A stretch of 64,000 bases of DNA from Chthonomonas sp. (GTDB lineage Bacteria > Armatimonadota > Fimbriimonadia > Fimbriimonadales > Fimbriimonadaceae): NCBI GenBank assembly GCA_016788115.1, contig JAEURR010000007.1, positions 62,001-126,000 of the forward strand. Direction: 5' to 3'. Made by a program: the position numbers and the translations under genes. Below, one piece after another: positions 26,420-35,153 of this stretch (position 1 is its first letter; the number at the start of each line of letters is the position of its first letter). The notes under the pieces were generated by a model. It ran no database searches, was not told where the DNA came from, and was given only the letters and a program-made list of their open reading frames with translations.

Positions 26420-26685
26420 CGCATCACCTGTGCAGCGTGCTGGAAGCAGAAGCGTGTGAACGCCACAAGCGTGCTCATCATCCAACTGCCGAAGAGAACC
26501 ACCATGATTCCCGCGCCAATGAGCTTGGGCACGTAGGTCAAGGTCATTTCTTGGACCTGCGTCACCGCCTGAAAGACGCTTACCAACAGACCAATGAAGA
26601 GCGCCATCGCGAGGATGGGCATGCCCACCATCACGGCGACCGTGAGTCCTTGTCTGGTCAAATCAAGTACGGATGTCTCGTTCAT
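26416..26685 (-). CDS. fliQ: Flagellar export protein FliQ
   Basis: An 89-residue protein with two membrane helices and the family pattern M-P-I-L-A-M-A-L-F-I-G-L-L-V-S-V-F-Q-A-V-T-Q-V-Q-E near the middle. It is part of the FliPQR export gate. It starts 2 bp after the fliP stop and couples to fliR. Confidence 0.95.
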   Translation of the reverse strand: MNETSVLDLTRQGLTVAVMVGMPILAMALFIGLLVSVFQAVTQVQEMTLTYVPKLIGAGIMVVLFGSWMMSTLVAFTRFCFQHAAQVMR

Positions 26686-26687
26686 GG

Positions 26688-27458
26688 TTATGCGTACCCG
26701 GAGAGAATGGTGCTAACGAGGAGTGACCAACCGTCAGCGAGGATGAAAACGAGGATCTTGGCCGGTAGGGCCACGACTGAGGGCGGCATCATCATCATGC
26801 CGAGGCTCATGAGGATGCTCGCGACCACAAGGTCGATGATCACAAACGGCACCAGGATGTAGAAGCCCACAACGAACGCAGTCTTAAGCTCGCTGATGAT
26901 GAAGGCGGGAATGAGGGCGGTAAGCGAAACGGTTTCGGGGGTCGCCTTCTCATTTCGAAGGTTCAAGAACAAGTTCAGGTCCTTGTCGTACGTGTTCTTG
27001 AGCATGAACTTTCTCAGCGGCTGTTGTCCCCGCTCAATTGCCTGGTCCATGGTGATCTGCTTCTTCAGATAAGGCTGGATCGCCTTCTGCTGGAGCTCGT
27101 CGTACGTCGGGGCCATGACGTAGAACGTGAGGAACAGTGAGAGCCCGATCAGCACCTGGTTTGGCGGAATGCTCGTCGTTCCGAGCGCAGTTCGCGTCAA
27201 GCTCATGATGATGACGATGCGGGTGAACGCCGTCGTCAGGATCATGATCGCTGGCGCAAGGCTCAGGATCGTGAGCAACGCCAGGATCTGCAGGCTTGAG
27301 CTGATCTGATCATCGCCCGGCTTGCCCGGAATGCCCAGATTAATGTTGGGCACCGAAAACTGGGTTGGGGCTTGAGCTGTCTGTGCAGTGGCGAATACCC
27401 CTAAAAGTACGAGGGTCGCGATCAGCACGAAGCGAAGGGGGTGGCGAAAGGGTGTCAT
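26688..27458 (-). CDS. fliP: Flagellar export protein FliP
   Basis: A 256-residue gate protein with a signal-peptide-like N-terminus (cleavage near A-T-A-Q) and the conserved M-T-A-F-T-R-I-V-I-I-M-S-L-T-R-T-A-L-G region (here T-T-A-F-T-R), P-P-N-Q-V-L-I-G-L-S-L-F-L-T and the C-terminal M-M-M-P-P-S-x-x-A-L-P-x-K-I segment. It forms the core pore with FliQ and FliR. Located between fliO and fliQ. Confidence 0.97.
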   Translation of the reverse strand: MTPFRHPLRFVLIATLVLLGVFATAQTAQAPTQFSVPNINLGIPGKPGDDQISSSLQILALLTILSLAPAIMILTTAFTRIVIIMSLTRTALGTTSIPPNQVLIGLSLFLTFYVMAPTYDELQQKAIQPYLKKQITMDQAIERGQQPLRKFMLKNTYDKDLNLFLNLRNEKATPETVSLTALIPAFIISELKTAFVVGFYILVPFVIIDLVVASILMSLGMMMMPPSVVALPAKILVFILADGWSLLVSTILSGYA

Positions 27459-27464
27459 CTCGGT

Positions 27465-28160
27465 TTAGCCAGTCAGCCGACGCAATCGGCTCAGCGCAGA
27501 TTCAATTTGGTCGCGATTGAGGTCGCGAAAAGCGGCAGGCGCGGCAGCGCGTGAGGTGGCGAAATCGGCTTCGTCGTCGTCCTCATAGGGCGTGTGCACG
27601 ACGGCGGATAGAAGTGTCGGGCTCTTCTCCTGCGCCGCATCGACGAGTTCGAAGAAGGCAGGCTCGGGCGAAGGAGCTGGCGCACTTGCCACGGTGGGCT
27701 GCGCAACAGGTGCCGGAGACTCGGTGAGGTCGGCCAGGCACGAGACGCCCTGCTGCGTGCATGAGAGCAACAGCGTGCGCGACTTTGCTTGCACGATGTA
27801 CAGCGTGCCAGCGGCAAACGACGCGGTCTCTTCAATACGAATGGAGCTGCCGAGGCGCGCGTTCATCCGCTTGTTCATGAGCGGCATCAACCGCGGCAAC
27901 GCAAACTTTAGCAGACCGATGACCACACCAACCGCAAGTAACATCTGCAGGATCGGCATCATCCCTGGGCCCGTCGAGAACGATTTCGTCTCGGGGAGTA
28001 CGAGGTCCTTCTTGGTTCCGAACTCAGTCTGCGCCAAGGCCAGAGCCGAGAAGCTCATGCCGAGGACGATGAGCGTGACCCGCGAGATCATCCGAGAACG
28101 GATTTTCTCGGCGCGACGCCGCACGAGTCCATCAAGCTTGAACCAAGATCGGAGTGTCAT
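27465..28160 (-). CDS. fliO: Flagellar biosynthesis protein FliO
   Basis: A 231-residue protein with an N-terminal signal or anchor, a second hydrophobic segment (I-L-Q-M-L-L-A-V-G-V-V-I-G-L-L-K-F), and a cytoplasmic FliO domain with I-R-I-E-E-T-A-S-F-A-A-G-T-L-Y-I-V-Q. The C-terminal 90 residues are Pro/Ala-rich and poorly conserved, as usual. The ATG shares its A with the fliY stop (TAATG). FliO assists FliP assembly. The identity rests mostly on position between fliY and fliP plus this pattern. Confidence 0.88.
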   Translation of the reverse strand: MTLRSWFKLDGLVRRRAEKIRSRMISRVTLIVLGMSFSALALAQTEFGTKKDLVLPETKSFSTGPGMMPILQMLLAVGVVIGLLKFALPRLMPLMNKRMNARLGSSIRIEETASFAAGTLYIVQAKSRTLLLSCTQQGVSCLADLTESPAPVAQPTVASAPAPSPEPAFFELVDAAQEKSPTLLSAVVHTPYEDDDEADFATSRAAAPAAFRDLNRDQIESALSRLRRLTG

Positions 28161-29068
28161 TAGGCGGCATCCTGAAGGCGACTGAGTCGCTCTTGCGGAC
28201 TCAAGATTTCGGTGACGCGAACGCCAAAGTTATCTTCGATGACGACGACTTCTCCACGGGCCACGAGGCGTCCGTTCACGAAGACGTCTACCGGCTCACC
28301 GGCGGCCTTGTCGATCTCAATGATGCTGCCCGAACCCAAGTCGACCACGTCCTTGACCATCATGCGAACCCGACCGAGCTCAACGCTGATCTCGAGCGGG
28401 ATGTCCATGAGAATCTCTAGGCTGCCGGTTTCATCAGGAAGCGCATTGATTTCCGCCGTCTTGGCGTCTTCCACAGCGGTCGCCAGAGAGGTCCCCTCGG
28501 CATTGACCATCACGCCGGCGATCGAGCTCGCGGTTTCTCCATCGATGATCCACGTAAGCGAGCCGTTCACCACATTGCTGGTGATCGCGATGCTCGTGCG
28601 CATAACCGATTCGGCCTTCTGCAGGCTCGGCGGGAAGTTGAAAATTTGGTATCGGACCGTCAGGCCGAGCGCGACCAGCGGCTCGTTCTTGATGTTTCCG
28701 ACGGCAAGGCAAAGACCCTGAACGATGGCGTCGATGAGGGGGCGGGCATCGGCAACCAAGTTCTCGTCAATGGCCGTGATCTCGATCGGATCGACCTTCT
28801 TCGCCATGGCGGCGAGGTCTGCGAACGTCTCCTGAGTCATCAAGATGACCTGCTGGTTGTCCGGCTGGTCTGCCAGCGCAAACTGGATGATCAGCTTCGG
28901 GCTCGCCATCTCCGAGAACAGGTCGTTCGTCGTGGTGACGTCCGGCAACGGCGAACCAAAGGTCAGAGTGTCGCCAATCGCCTCGCTACAGGTGATCGAG
29001 ACGGTCTGCCAGATCTGGTTCTGGACGTTGCTAAACTTTGTCAGTACTTCTTCAGAGATCTTAGGCAT
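28160..29068 (-). CDS. fliY: Flagellar motor switch protein FliY/FliN
   Basis: A 302-residue switch-complex protein. The last about 80 residues are a FliN/SpoA domain (I-P-L-E-I-S-V-E-L-G-R-V-R-M-M-V-K-D-V-V-D-L-G-S-G-S-I-I-E split by G-E-P-V-D-V-F-V-N-G-R-L-V-A-R-G-E-V-V-V). The N-terminal 200 residues contain a CheC/CheX-like region, including D-E-N-L-V-A-D-A-R-P-L-I-D-A-I-V-Q-G, so the FliY architecture (CheC-like plus FliN) is likely, rather than short FliN. It forms the C ring with FliM. The N-terminal part is less certain as a phosphatase. Confidence 0.9.
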   Translation of the reverse strand: MPKISEEVLTKFSNVQNQIWQTVSITCSEAIGDTLTFGSPLPDVTTTNDLFSEMASPKLIIQFALADQPDNQQVILMTQETFADLAAMAKKVDPIEITAIDENLVADARPLIDAIVQGLCLAVGNIKNEPLVALGLTVRYQIFNFPPSLQKAESVMRTSIAITSNVVNGSLTWIIDGETASSIAGVMVNAEGTSLATAVEDAKTAEINALPDETGSLEILMDIPLEISVELGRVRMMVKDVVDLGSGSIIEIDKAAGEPVDVFVNGRLVARGEVVVIEDNFGVRVTEILSPQERLSRLQDAA

Positions 29069-29071
29069 GGC

Positions 29072-30124
29072 TTATAGGTTCTCGATGGTGTCGGTTACAG
29101 TGAAAATCATTTGCTTGCCCCGGTGCGATGGGCTCACGGTGAACTTGGGATTCTTCTGAATCCGCATAATCAGGTCTTCGTCCTTCTTCTGGTCCAGGGA
29201 GACGACATCGCCGACTTTGAGTTCGAGCATGTCGCGCATGGAAATCTTCGCTTTGCCGAGTTCGACGGCGCAGTCGATCGGAGCCTGGCGGGTGTGGTAG
29301 GCCAGCAGCTTGCGAGAAATACCCGCGTTCTTGCGGCTATTGTTCACGAACCACTTCTGCGCGCTGAGCTTCGCGGTGATTGGCTTGAGAACCAGATAGG
29401 GCACGCAGATGCTCATGGCACCCCGCGAGTTACCGATCTTGACCTCAAACAGGATGGTGACGACGATGTCGTTGGGGGGCGAAATCTGGACGAACTGTGC
29501 GCTCGTCTCCATGGTCTCAATGCCGGGGTTCAGGATGACGATCCCTTCCCATGCGGTCTTGAGAGCAGAGAACATCCGCTCGATCATCTGGCGCACGAGC
29601 GGTTTCTCGATATCCGAGAGGTTCGTCCGGTGAATGCTTCGACCGGGTCCACCGAGCAGACGATCGACCATGGTGAAGATGAGTTGGAACTCCAGCTCCA
29701 GCACCGCCTGGCCGCTGAGCGGGGGGAGCGACATGACGGTGAAGACGGAGGTGTTGATGCTGCGGAGGTACTCCTCGTAAGGCACCTGCTCTAGAGAGAT
29801 CAAGTCGATGGAGACCGGACTGCGGAGGTAGGCACTGAGCCCCGTCGCGGCGACACGGGCAAAGGTCTCGTGCAGCATCTGCATGGTGCGGAGCTGATCC
29901 TTGCTGAACTTGTCCGGTCGTCGAAAATCGTACAGCTCGTAGGCCACGGCACTCTTAGAGCCGGTGCCCGCGACGTTTACAAGGTTGTCGAGGTTGGCGA
30001 ACACCTTGTTCGGGTCAGATGAGGACGCGCCGGCAGTAGGGCCTGAGGCATCTCCCTTCCCTTCCTCATCGGTCAATGAGTTTAGGAGGGCTTCGATTTC
30101 AGACTGCGACAGAATATTGGACAC
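29072..30124 (-). CDS. fliM: Flagellar motor switch protein FliM
   Basis: A 350-residue C-ring protein. It begins with the CheY-P-binding peptide S-N-I-L-S-Q-S-E-I-E-A-L-L, followed by the FliM middle domain (Y-D-F-R-R-P-D-K-F-S-K-D-Q, H-E-T-F-A-R, G-G-P-G-R) and a C-terminal SpoA domain with V-G-D-V-V-S-L-D-Q. The GTG start has only a weak GGTG ribosome site. It is the first gene of the flagellar operon and lies 3 bp upstream of fliY. The CheY-binding peptide implies chemotactic control, though no che gene is in the window. Confidence 0.96.
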   Translation of the reverse strand: MSNILSQSEIEALLNSLTDEEGKGDASGPTAGASSSDPNKVFANLDNLVNVAGTGSKSAVAYELYDFRRPDKFSKDQLRTMQMLHETFARVAATGLSAYLRSPVSIDLISLEQVPYEEYLRSINTSVFTVMSLPPLSGQAVLELEFQLIFTMVDRLLGGPGRSIHRTNLSDIEKPLVRQMIERMFSALKTAWEGIVILNPGIETMETSAQFVQISPPNDIVVTILFEVKIGNSRGAMSICVPYLVLKPITAKLSAQKWFVNNSRKNAGISRKLLAYHTRQAPIDCAVELGKAKISMRDMLELKVGDVVSLDQKKDEDLIMRIQKNPKFTVSPSHRGKQMIFTVTDTIENL

Positions 30125-30239
30125 GTGCTACACCAAACTTTCGGGCCCATGTGGGGCTGTCAGTTCGGTTATTGGAGATTCGGCCTCGTTCTATAGGGTT
30201 GCGCGTACAAATCCTAAAGTGGTGTGAGAGAATCGGGGG

Positions 30240-30776
30240 ATGGTTCTGCTCCAAGAAGCCTTAGAGTTTATGGTGGCCGCGCACCGAGGCCAACTCCGCG
30301 AGGGCACTTCGGCGCTGCCCTACTGTATGCACCCCATGGACGTCGTGCACAAGCTCCGTGTCGTCGGCGAGGTCACAGACGAAAGCCTCTTGTGCGCGGC
30401 CGCGCTGCACGACCTGCTGGAAGAGACTCCCGTGACGGTAGAAACCCTCCAGGCGAAGTTCCCGGCTCGGATTGTGGATCTCGTCGTGAATCTCACCCGA
30501 GACGAGCCGACGGCCGCGCAGATCAGAGGGATGGATGCAGAGACGGTGTGGCGACTCAGGGCAGACATGCTCATAGCGGAGGTCGCGGCGATGCCGGCGG
30601 ATGCCCAGGTCATTAAGCTTGCCGACCGGCTCTCGAACGTCGAAGAAGCGTGGCGGACACGCTCAAAAAAGAAGCTAGAGCGCTATCTGTGGCAAACCCG
30701 CCGGTTGCTCGATGTTATTCCAGAGCAGCGGAATGTCGGGCTGTGGCGCGCGGTCCAGGCCCTCAGCGATCGCTGA
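30240..30776 (+). CDS. HD-domain hydrolase (SpoT/MESH1-like)
   Basis: A 178-residue stand-alone HD-domain protein. Metal ligands visible: A-H14-R-G-Q, C-M-H-P-M (about residue 31), A-L-H-D-L-L-E-E (about 55) and K-L-A-D-R-L-S-N (about 126). This arrangement is that of (p)ppGpp hydrolases of the SpoT/MESH1 type, so it may degrade the alarmone, but a related nucleotide is possible. The ATG at 30240 follows GGGG. It diverges from fliM. Its end overlaps the convergent M48 protease by 14 bp. Confidence 0.75.
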   Translation: MVLLQEALEFMVAAHRGQLREGTSALPYCMHPMDVVHKLRVVGEVTDESLLCAAALHDLLEETPVTVETLQAKFPARIVDLVVNLTRDEPTAAQIRGMDAETVWRLRADMLIAEVAAMPADAQVIKLADRLSNVEEAWRTRSKKKLERYLWQTRRLLDVIPEQRNVGLWRAVQALSDR

Positions 30777-31578
30777 GTCGCTCGCGGCTGCCCCGCTTCA
30801 CATCGAACTTCGTGAGCTCGGGGAACTTGACGCCTTTCTTCTTGTCTCGGTCGATCCACTTCTGAATATTCGTGATCCGGTTCTTATCGCTCGGGTGGGT
30901 GCTCATCCACTCCGGCGGCTTGCTCCCGCCCTGCTTGGCAAGGAGCTCAAATAGCTTCACCATCCCTTCGGGGTTGTAGCCCGCGCGGACCATGAGCTTA
31001 TATCCGCCTTCGTCGGCGCGGTTCTCGCTCCTTCGGCTGAACTTGGAGCCGAAGACGACGTCGTTGGTGATGCTTGCGACGTTGACCACTTGCTGATTCG
31101 CATTCAGAATTGTGAGGAGTGCGGCGAGGCCGATGCCCCGGCGCTGTGCAGCCGCGTAGTCGCTGGCGAAGTGCTCCTCGCGCGCGTGGGTGAGTTCATG
31201 GGCCATCACGCCCGCGAGTTCGTCCTCCGTGGTCAGCTTTTCCAGCAACCCGGTGTAGATAAAGGTCGGCCCGCCAGGCAAAGCGAAGGCATTCACCTCT
31301 TTGCTCTCCACAACTTCGAAGGTGTAGGTGAACGGCTTGGGATTCTTTTCCTTTGAGTCGTCCTGCAGATACAGAGCGCGGAGCTTCTCGCCGACAAAGC
31401 TCACGTACATCGAGCGGGGATCGGTCGCAGGCAGGACTTTCTCCGTCTTCCGGACCTCACCAGCGGCGCGCTGACCAAGTTCCGCCTGCTCCTTCGCAGA
31501 GATCTTGAACGGATCGGCAGTGGCCGAGACCGCAGCAGAGGCCAGAACTAGTGCGAGGATGGGGATCTTTGTCTTCAT
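30763..31578 (-). CDS. Exported M48-family zinc metalloprotease
   Basis: A 271-residue protein with a signal peptide (M-K-T-K-I...A-T-A, about 21 residues) and an M48 peptidase domain. The zinc motif is H-E-L-T-H in V-M-A-H-E-L-T-H-A-R-E-E-H, with the third ligand in S-E-N-R-A-D-E. G-G-x-x-F-I-Y-T-G-L-L upstream is also family-typical. It resembles periplasmic BepA/LoiP-type proteases involved in envelope quality control. GAAGGT precedes the ATG. Monocistronic. Confidence 0.88.
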   Translation of the reverse strand: MKTKIPILALVLASAAVSATADPFKISAKEQAELGQRAAGEVRKTEKVLPATDPRSMYVSFVGEKLRALYLQDDSKEKNPKPFTYTFEVVESKEVNAFALPGGPTFIYTGLLEKLTTEDELAGVMAHELTHAREEHFASDYAAAQRRGIGLAALLTILNANQQVVNVASITNDVVFGSKFSRRSENRADEGGYKLMVRAGYNPEGMVKLFELLAKQGGSKPPEWMSTHPSDKNRITNIQKWIDRDKKKGVKFPELTKFDVKRGSRERLSDR

Positions 31579-31750
31579 AGCTACCTTCGGATTTGACGAC
31601 GGTCTCAGCGTACTCGTTCCGGCGGAGTGAACTCAAGAACGAACAAAACCCCGCAATTTTTCGGTGTGCCCGCACCTTTCTGATCGGGAAGGTCTAAAGC
31701 GAAGGGGCCATGGCTCCGACATCTCCAATGGGAAGGTTTGCAGAAAAACT

Positions 31751-32116
31751 ATGAAGCGCTCTCGAAACAAAAAGGGCTTTACGCTCGTTGAAATCATGAT
31801 CGTCGTTTTGATCATTGGCATCCTGCTTGCGATCGCCGTGCCGAACTTTGTTCGAGCTCGAGAGCGAAGCCGGGCCAAGACCTGTATGGGCAACCTGAAG
31901 CAGATTGACTCCGGCAAGGAGCAGTACGCCATGGAGAACCGCCTCAATGAGGGTGACGCCGTTGACGGTGCCGACCTTTGGGGTGACGGTTCGACTCCGG
32001 GTGACTACATCAAGGCCGAGCCGCTTTGCCCGTCGGGTGGTACCTACGATGTCGCCGCAGTTGGAACGGATCCGACTTGCAGCATCGGTGGCGACCACGC
32101 CCTCAACATCCCCTAA
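31751..32116 (+). CDS. Prepilin-like protein (type IV pilin / pseudopilin)
   Basis: A 121-residue prepilin. The leader K-R-S-R-N-K-K-G is followed by the canonical cleavage and methylation motif F-T-L-V-E and a 20-residue hydrophobic helix. Two Cys flank the C-terminal segment (L-C-P-S-G-G and P-T-C-S), consistent with a disulfide D-loop. It would be processed by a prepilin peptidase and assembled into a pilus or pseudopilus. It has its own terminator and so is probably the abundant major subunit of this cluster; the assembly ATPase and peptidase are not in the window. Confidence 0.9.
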   Translation: MKRSRNKKGFTLVEIMIVVLIIGILLAIAVPNFVRARERSRAKTCMGNLKQIDSGKEQYAMENRLNEGDAVDGADLWGDGSTPGDYIKAEPLCPSGGTYDVAAVGTDPTCSIGGDHALNIP

Positions 32117-32138
32117 ACTACTAGGGCAAACCACTTAG

Positions 32139-32172
32139 AAAGGTCGTCGCGGAAACGCGACGACCTTTCTCT
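32139..32172 (+). terminator. Hairpin terminator after the first prepilin gene
   Basis: A 13-bp perfect stem (AAAGGTCGTCGCG with its complement) closed by a GAAA tetraloop, 22 nt after the stop codon, followed by a T-rich run. It separates the first prepilin gene from the minor pilin genes and may allow read-through. Confidence 0.82.
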
Positions 32173-32250
32173 TGCATTTGTACTAGTTTCGCACTGACCC
32201 TTGTAGAAATTTGCTCTGCTGAGGAATAAGCGAAGAGGAACGAAGCCGCT

Positions 32251-32703
32251 ATGAAACAGCACCGAAAACAAAAGGGGTTCTCCCTAATAGAGGTTCTCTT
32301 CGCCGTCCTCATCACGGGGACGGTGGCTGCTATCCTCGCGGCAACACTGCCCATCGCGACGACCTCTCGCGAGCGTGCCGACCTGAACAATGCGGCAACA
32401 GGCATCGCGCAGAAACAGCTTGAGCGGGTGAAGGCGCTCGGGTATGCGAACTTGACCGCGGCGCAACTGCTCACGAACGGAGCGATCGACTCGGCAACGC
32501 CGGTTAGCACCAACAAGTATGCATTCACGAATGTGGATTCCAACCGAAGCGACAGCGCAGCCCAAGTTTTGCCCACCGGAAAGGCGTATATCACCATCCA
32601 GCAAGTCGACTTAGACTTGCGCCGCATCACCATCGAAGTCACTTACCGAGAGAGCGGCAAGACCCACTCGCTTGTACTCGGAACGCTGGTCGCGAACCTA
32701 TGA
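32251..32703 (+). CDS. Minor pseudopilin-like protein
   Basis: A 150-residue protein with a prepilin leader K-Q-H-R-K-Q-K-G followed by F-S-L-I-E-V-L-F and a hydrophobic helix (GspI/PilV-like N-terminus). The rest is a small beta-rich domain. AGAGGA precedes the ATG. Its stop overlaps the start of the next gene (ATGA), so the two are coupled. Likely a minor component at the tip of a pilus or pseudopilus. Confidence 0.88.
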   Translation: MKQHRKQKGFSLIEVLFAVLITGTVAAILAATLPIATTSRERADLNNAATGIAQKQLERVKALGYANLTAAQLLTNGAIDSATPVSTNKYAFTNVDSNRSDSAAQVLPTGKAYITIQQVDLDLRRITIEVTYRESGKTHSLVLGTLVANL

Positions 32704-33299
32704 CAAACACGATGAAGCATCTGACTCGAAAGCGAACTAGGCGGCACGCCGGCGCGACGATGGTCGAAGTCGTCGTTGGCGCGGGCATCAGTACCGTGGT
32801 GCTGTTTGCCCTCATTGTTTCGTTGCTCACGGGAATGTCCCGATGGGCGGACGGAACCGGAAAGCTTACAAGTGAGATGGGCGTTCAATCGGGGATGAGA
32901 ACCGTCACCCAGGAACTCCGGGAAGCGATGCAAGTGACCGTCGCATCGAACGGTCAGAGCCTTACTTATCGCCTACCGCAAATGACCAACGGCAGCTACG
33001 TTGTGCCTATCGTCTGGGATGGTGTCTCCCGCTCCATCGAATACAAGAGTGCGACCAAATCAGTCGTGATCAAGGAAGGCACCACCGAGCGCGTTGTGCT
33101 GAGGAATGTAGTGGTTCAGGAGCGCGCGCTCGACGGTCGTTCGAACAACTACCGGCTGTTCACCGCCGGCACAGGTTCAGTCACGCGCCAAGTCACGGTG
33201 ATGTTCGTCGCTGAGAACTACGGATCGAGTTCGGTGAAGAAGTCTGCGCGGGCACGTGAAGAGGTCTTCTTGAGAAATGTCCCCACTACAACCCAGTAA
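32700..33299 (+). CDS. Minor pseudopilin-like protein with an atypical cleavage site
   Basis: A 199-residue protein. The basic leader ends in R-R-H-A-G, followed by A-T-M-V-E-V-V-V and a hydrophobic helix. The first residue after the Gly is Ala rather than Phe/Met, but Glu at mature position 5 is kept, so it should still be processed. The C-terminal part is beta-rich (GspJ/PilW-like position in the cluster). Coupled to the previous gene; the next gene's ribosome site lies at its stop. Confidence 0.82.
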   Translation: MTNTMKHLTRKRTRRHAGATMVEVVVGAGISTVVLFALIVSLLTGMSRWADGTGKLTSEMGVQSGMRTVTQELREAMQVTVASNGQSLTYRLPQMTNGSYVVPIVWDGVSRSIEYKSATKSVVIKEGTTERVVLRNVVVQERALDGRSNNYRLFTAGTGSVTRQVTVMFVAENYGSSSVKKSARAREEVFLRNVPTTTQ

Positions 33300-33309
33300 G
33301 GAGTCACCC

Positions 33310-35151
33310 ATGCCGCAAAAGAGACAAAAACGAAATCGAGGCTCAGTCCTCATCAGCAGCATCATCGTCCTTGGCCTCTTGGCCGTGGGAACCGCTTCAT
33401 ATGTGACCCACGCCACGCAATCGGTCCGGACTTCCGCTCGGCAAACCCTCGACGTCACGGCGAGCCACTTGTGCGAAGCAGGCACCCAGTCGGTTCTCCG
33501 GCAGTTGTGGCGACCTTTCAAGGTCGATCAGGACTTTGCGGAGATGGACTCGATGTGCTCGGGCGCAAGCCAGGACTCGCCAGTAGCAAGCAACGTCGGT
33601 TCGATTGACAACGTAGGCAAGTTCTCGGCTGGCATTATCAGCTACACCACCCCGAACGGCAACACGTATGCGCGTGAAGTCGTGGTCCGGTCTGTTGGTT
33701 ACTTCGACGCGAACAACAACAATCGTCTGGATGCCGGTGAGGCTCGCAAGGTCGTTGATGTTACGGCGCGCTACGAGCTAGCTCGCAGTCAGGTGTTTGA
33801 CTACACGTACTTCGTTAACAACTACGGGTGGATGGACGGCTTTGGACCCAACGATCTTATCGTCAATGGCGACATGCGTGCGAACGGAAACTTCCAGTTC
33901 CTGAACGGCTCGCCGACGGTGAACGGCTCTGTCTACGCTTCGGTGAATGACAAGCTCGTGCCTGCCGCGGTCGGACTCATCAATACAGGCCCGGTCAAGT
34001 GGGCCAACTCGACGTATGCGACCCGCGCAGCGACCGATGCTCGGATGCGTCCCAGTTACTCTGAGGCTTTGGTTGGGGCGATTGGATCGGCGACGCACCA
34101 ACAGTGGCAGGACTTCGTCTTCAACTCGACCGCTTCGGTCGCAAACGGCCGCTTTGGCGGTGCGCTCTTGGGTGATGCTGCGGGCTACCGCGGGTGGGAT
34201 CGGACGAGCACTAGCGCCACCGCCACGAACACCGTGCTTGATTCGACTTCCACGAAGGAAGTCGTCATGCCCGACTTGAACGACCTGGAGTACTACAAGA
34301 CCCAGAGCAACAGCTACAGCAACAAGAAGACCGCATTCAAGGACGGGACCGCGAACCCGAACGCCAACCAAGGTGCGTACGTCGAGACCTGGAGCTCCAG
34401 TCAAAACAAGTACGTGCGACTGTCAACAAACGGCGTCATCACCGGCTCGGCGATCCTCGTCGGTACGACCGACAAGCCGATCAAGATCAACGGCCCGGTC
34501 ACGATCACTCAGGATGCGGTGATCAAAGGGACCGTCGAAGGTCAAGGAACCATTTACACCGGCCGGAATGTGCACATCGTCGGCTCGATCACGTACAAGA
34601 ACCCGCCGGATTTCCGCGGAACGAACATGACGTCCATTGACAACAGCAATGAGAAAAGGGACTTCTTGGGGCTGGCGGCTCGGTCTTCCGTTATCTTTGG
34701 CAACCCGAAGACGTTTGCAAATCCGTACCCGCTGAAGTACATGACGCCGCCCTTCACGAAAGACCGGTACGACGAAGCTGGCAATCTGATCCCTGCTTAC
34801 GACGCAACCAAGAGGGACTCGACCGGAACCCTGCTTTACAAGAGCGTCCTGGGCGACTCGGCTCTAGATTCCATCAGCTCCGGCATTAACCAAGTCGACG
34901 CCGTTATCTACACGAATTTCGTGGGCGGCGGCAACCTGGGCTCGGGCGGCGGTGGAGTCAAGTTCAATGGAACGATCATTTCACGGGACGAAGCCATGGT
35001 TATCTGGAGCTTGCCGGTTATTCAGAACTACGACAACCGTATCCGCGAGCGCCAGCTGACTCAGCAGCCACTCATCGACTTGATGCTGCCCCGCAGCCCG
35101 ATCTTGCTCCGCAGCACTTGGCGTGACCGCGGATTTAGCAGCGGAGACTAA
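33310..35151 (+). CDS. Large PilX-like pilus-associated protein
   Basis: A 613-residue protein. The basic start K-R-Q-K-R-N-R-G is followed by S-V-L-I-S-S and a hydrophobic helix, as in PilX/GspK-type minor pilins, which often lack Glu5. The remaining about 580 residues are Asn/Thr/Ser/Gly-rich and look like a beta-rich secreted domain, with many N-G and G-S-I repeats (for example V-N-G-D-M, V-N-G-S-V, K-I-N-G-P-V). It is much larger than usual minor pilins. TAAGGAG precedes the ATG at 33310, overlapping the stop of the preceding gene. Probably an adhesive or capping subunit; that is inference. Confidence 0.78.
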   Translation: MPQKRQKRNRGSVLISSIIVLGLLAVGTASYVTHATQSVRTSARQTLDVTASHLCEAGTQSVLRQLWRPFKVDQDFAEMDSMCSGASQDSPVASNVGSIDNVGKFSAGIISYTTPNGNTYAREVVVRSVGYFDANNNNRLDAGEARKVVDVTARYELARSQVFDYTYFVNNYGWMDGFGPNDLIVNGDMRANGNFQFLNGSPTVNGSVYASVNDKLVPAAVGLINTGPVKWANSTYATRAATDARMRPSYSEALVGAIGSATHQQWQDFVFNSTASVANGRFGGALLGDAAGYRGWDRTSTSATATNTVLDSTSTKEVVMPDLNDLEYYKTQSNSYSNKKTAFKDGTANPNANQGAYVETWSSSQNKYVRLSTNGVITGSAILVGTTDKPIKINGPVTITQDAVIKGTVEGQGTIYTGRNVHIVGSITYKNPPDFRGTNMTSIDNSNEKRDFLGLAARSSVIFGNPKTFANPYPLKYMTPPFTKDRYDEAGNLIPAYDATKRDSTGTLLYKSVLGDSALDSISSGINQVDAVIYTNFVGGGNLGSGGGGVKFNGTIISRDEAMVIWSLPVIQNYDNRIRERQLTQQPLIDLMLPRSPILLRSTWRDRGFSSGD

Positions 35152-35153
35152 CC

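Noticed and set aside
26420-26485. Extended N-terminus of FliR
   Set aside because: The extension overlaps fliQ fully; the TTGA overlap gives a start with normal FliR length.
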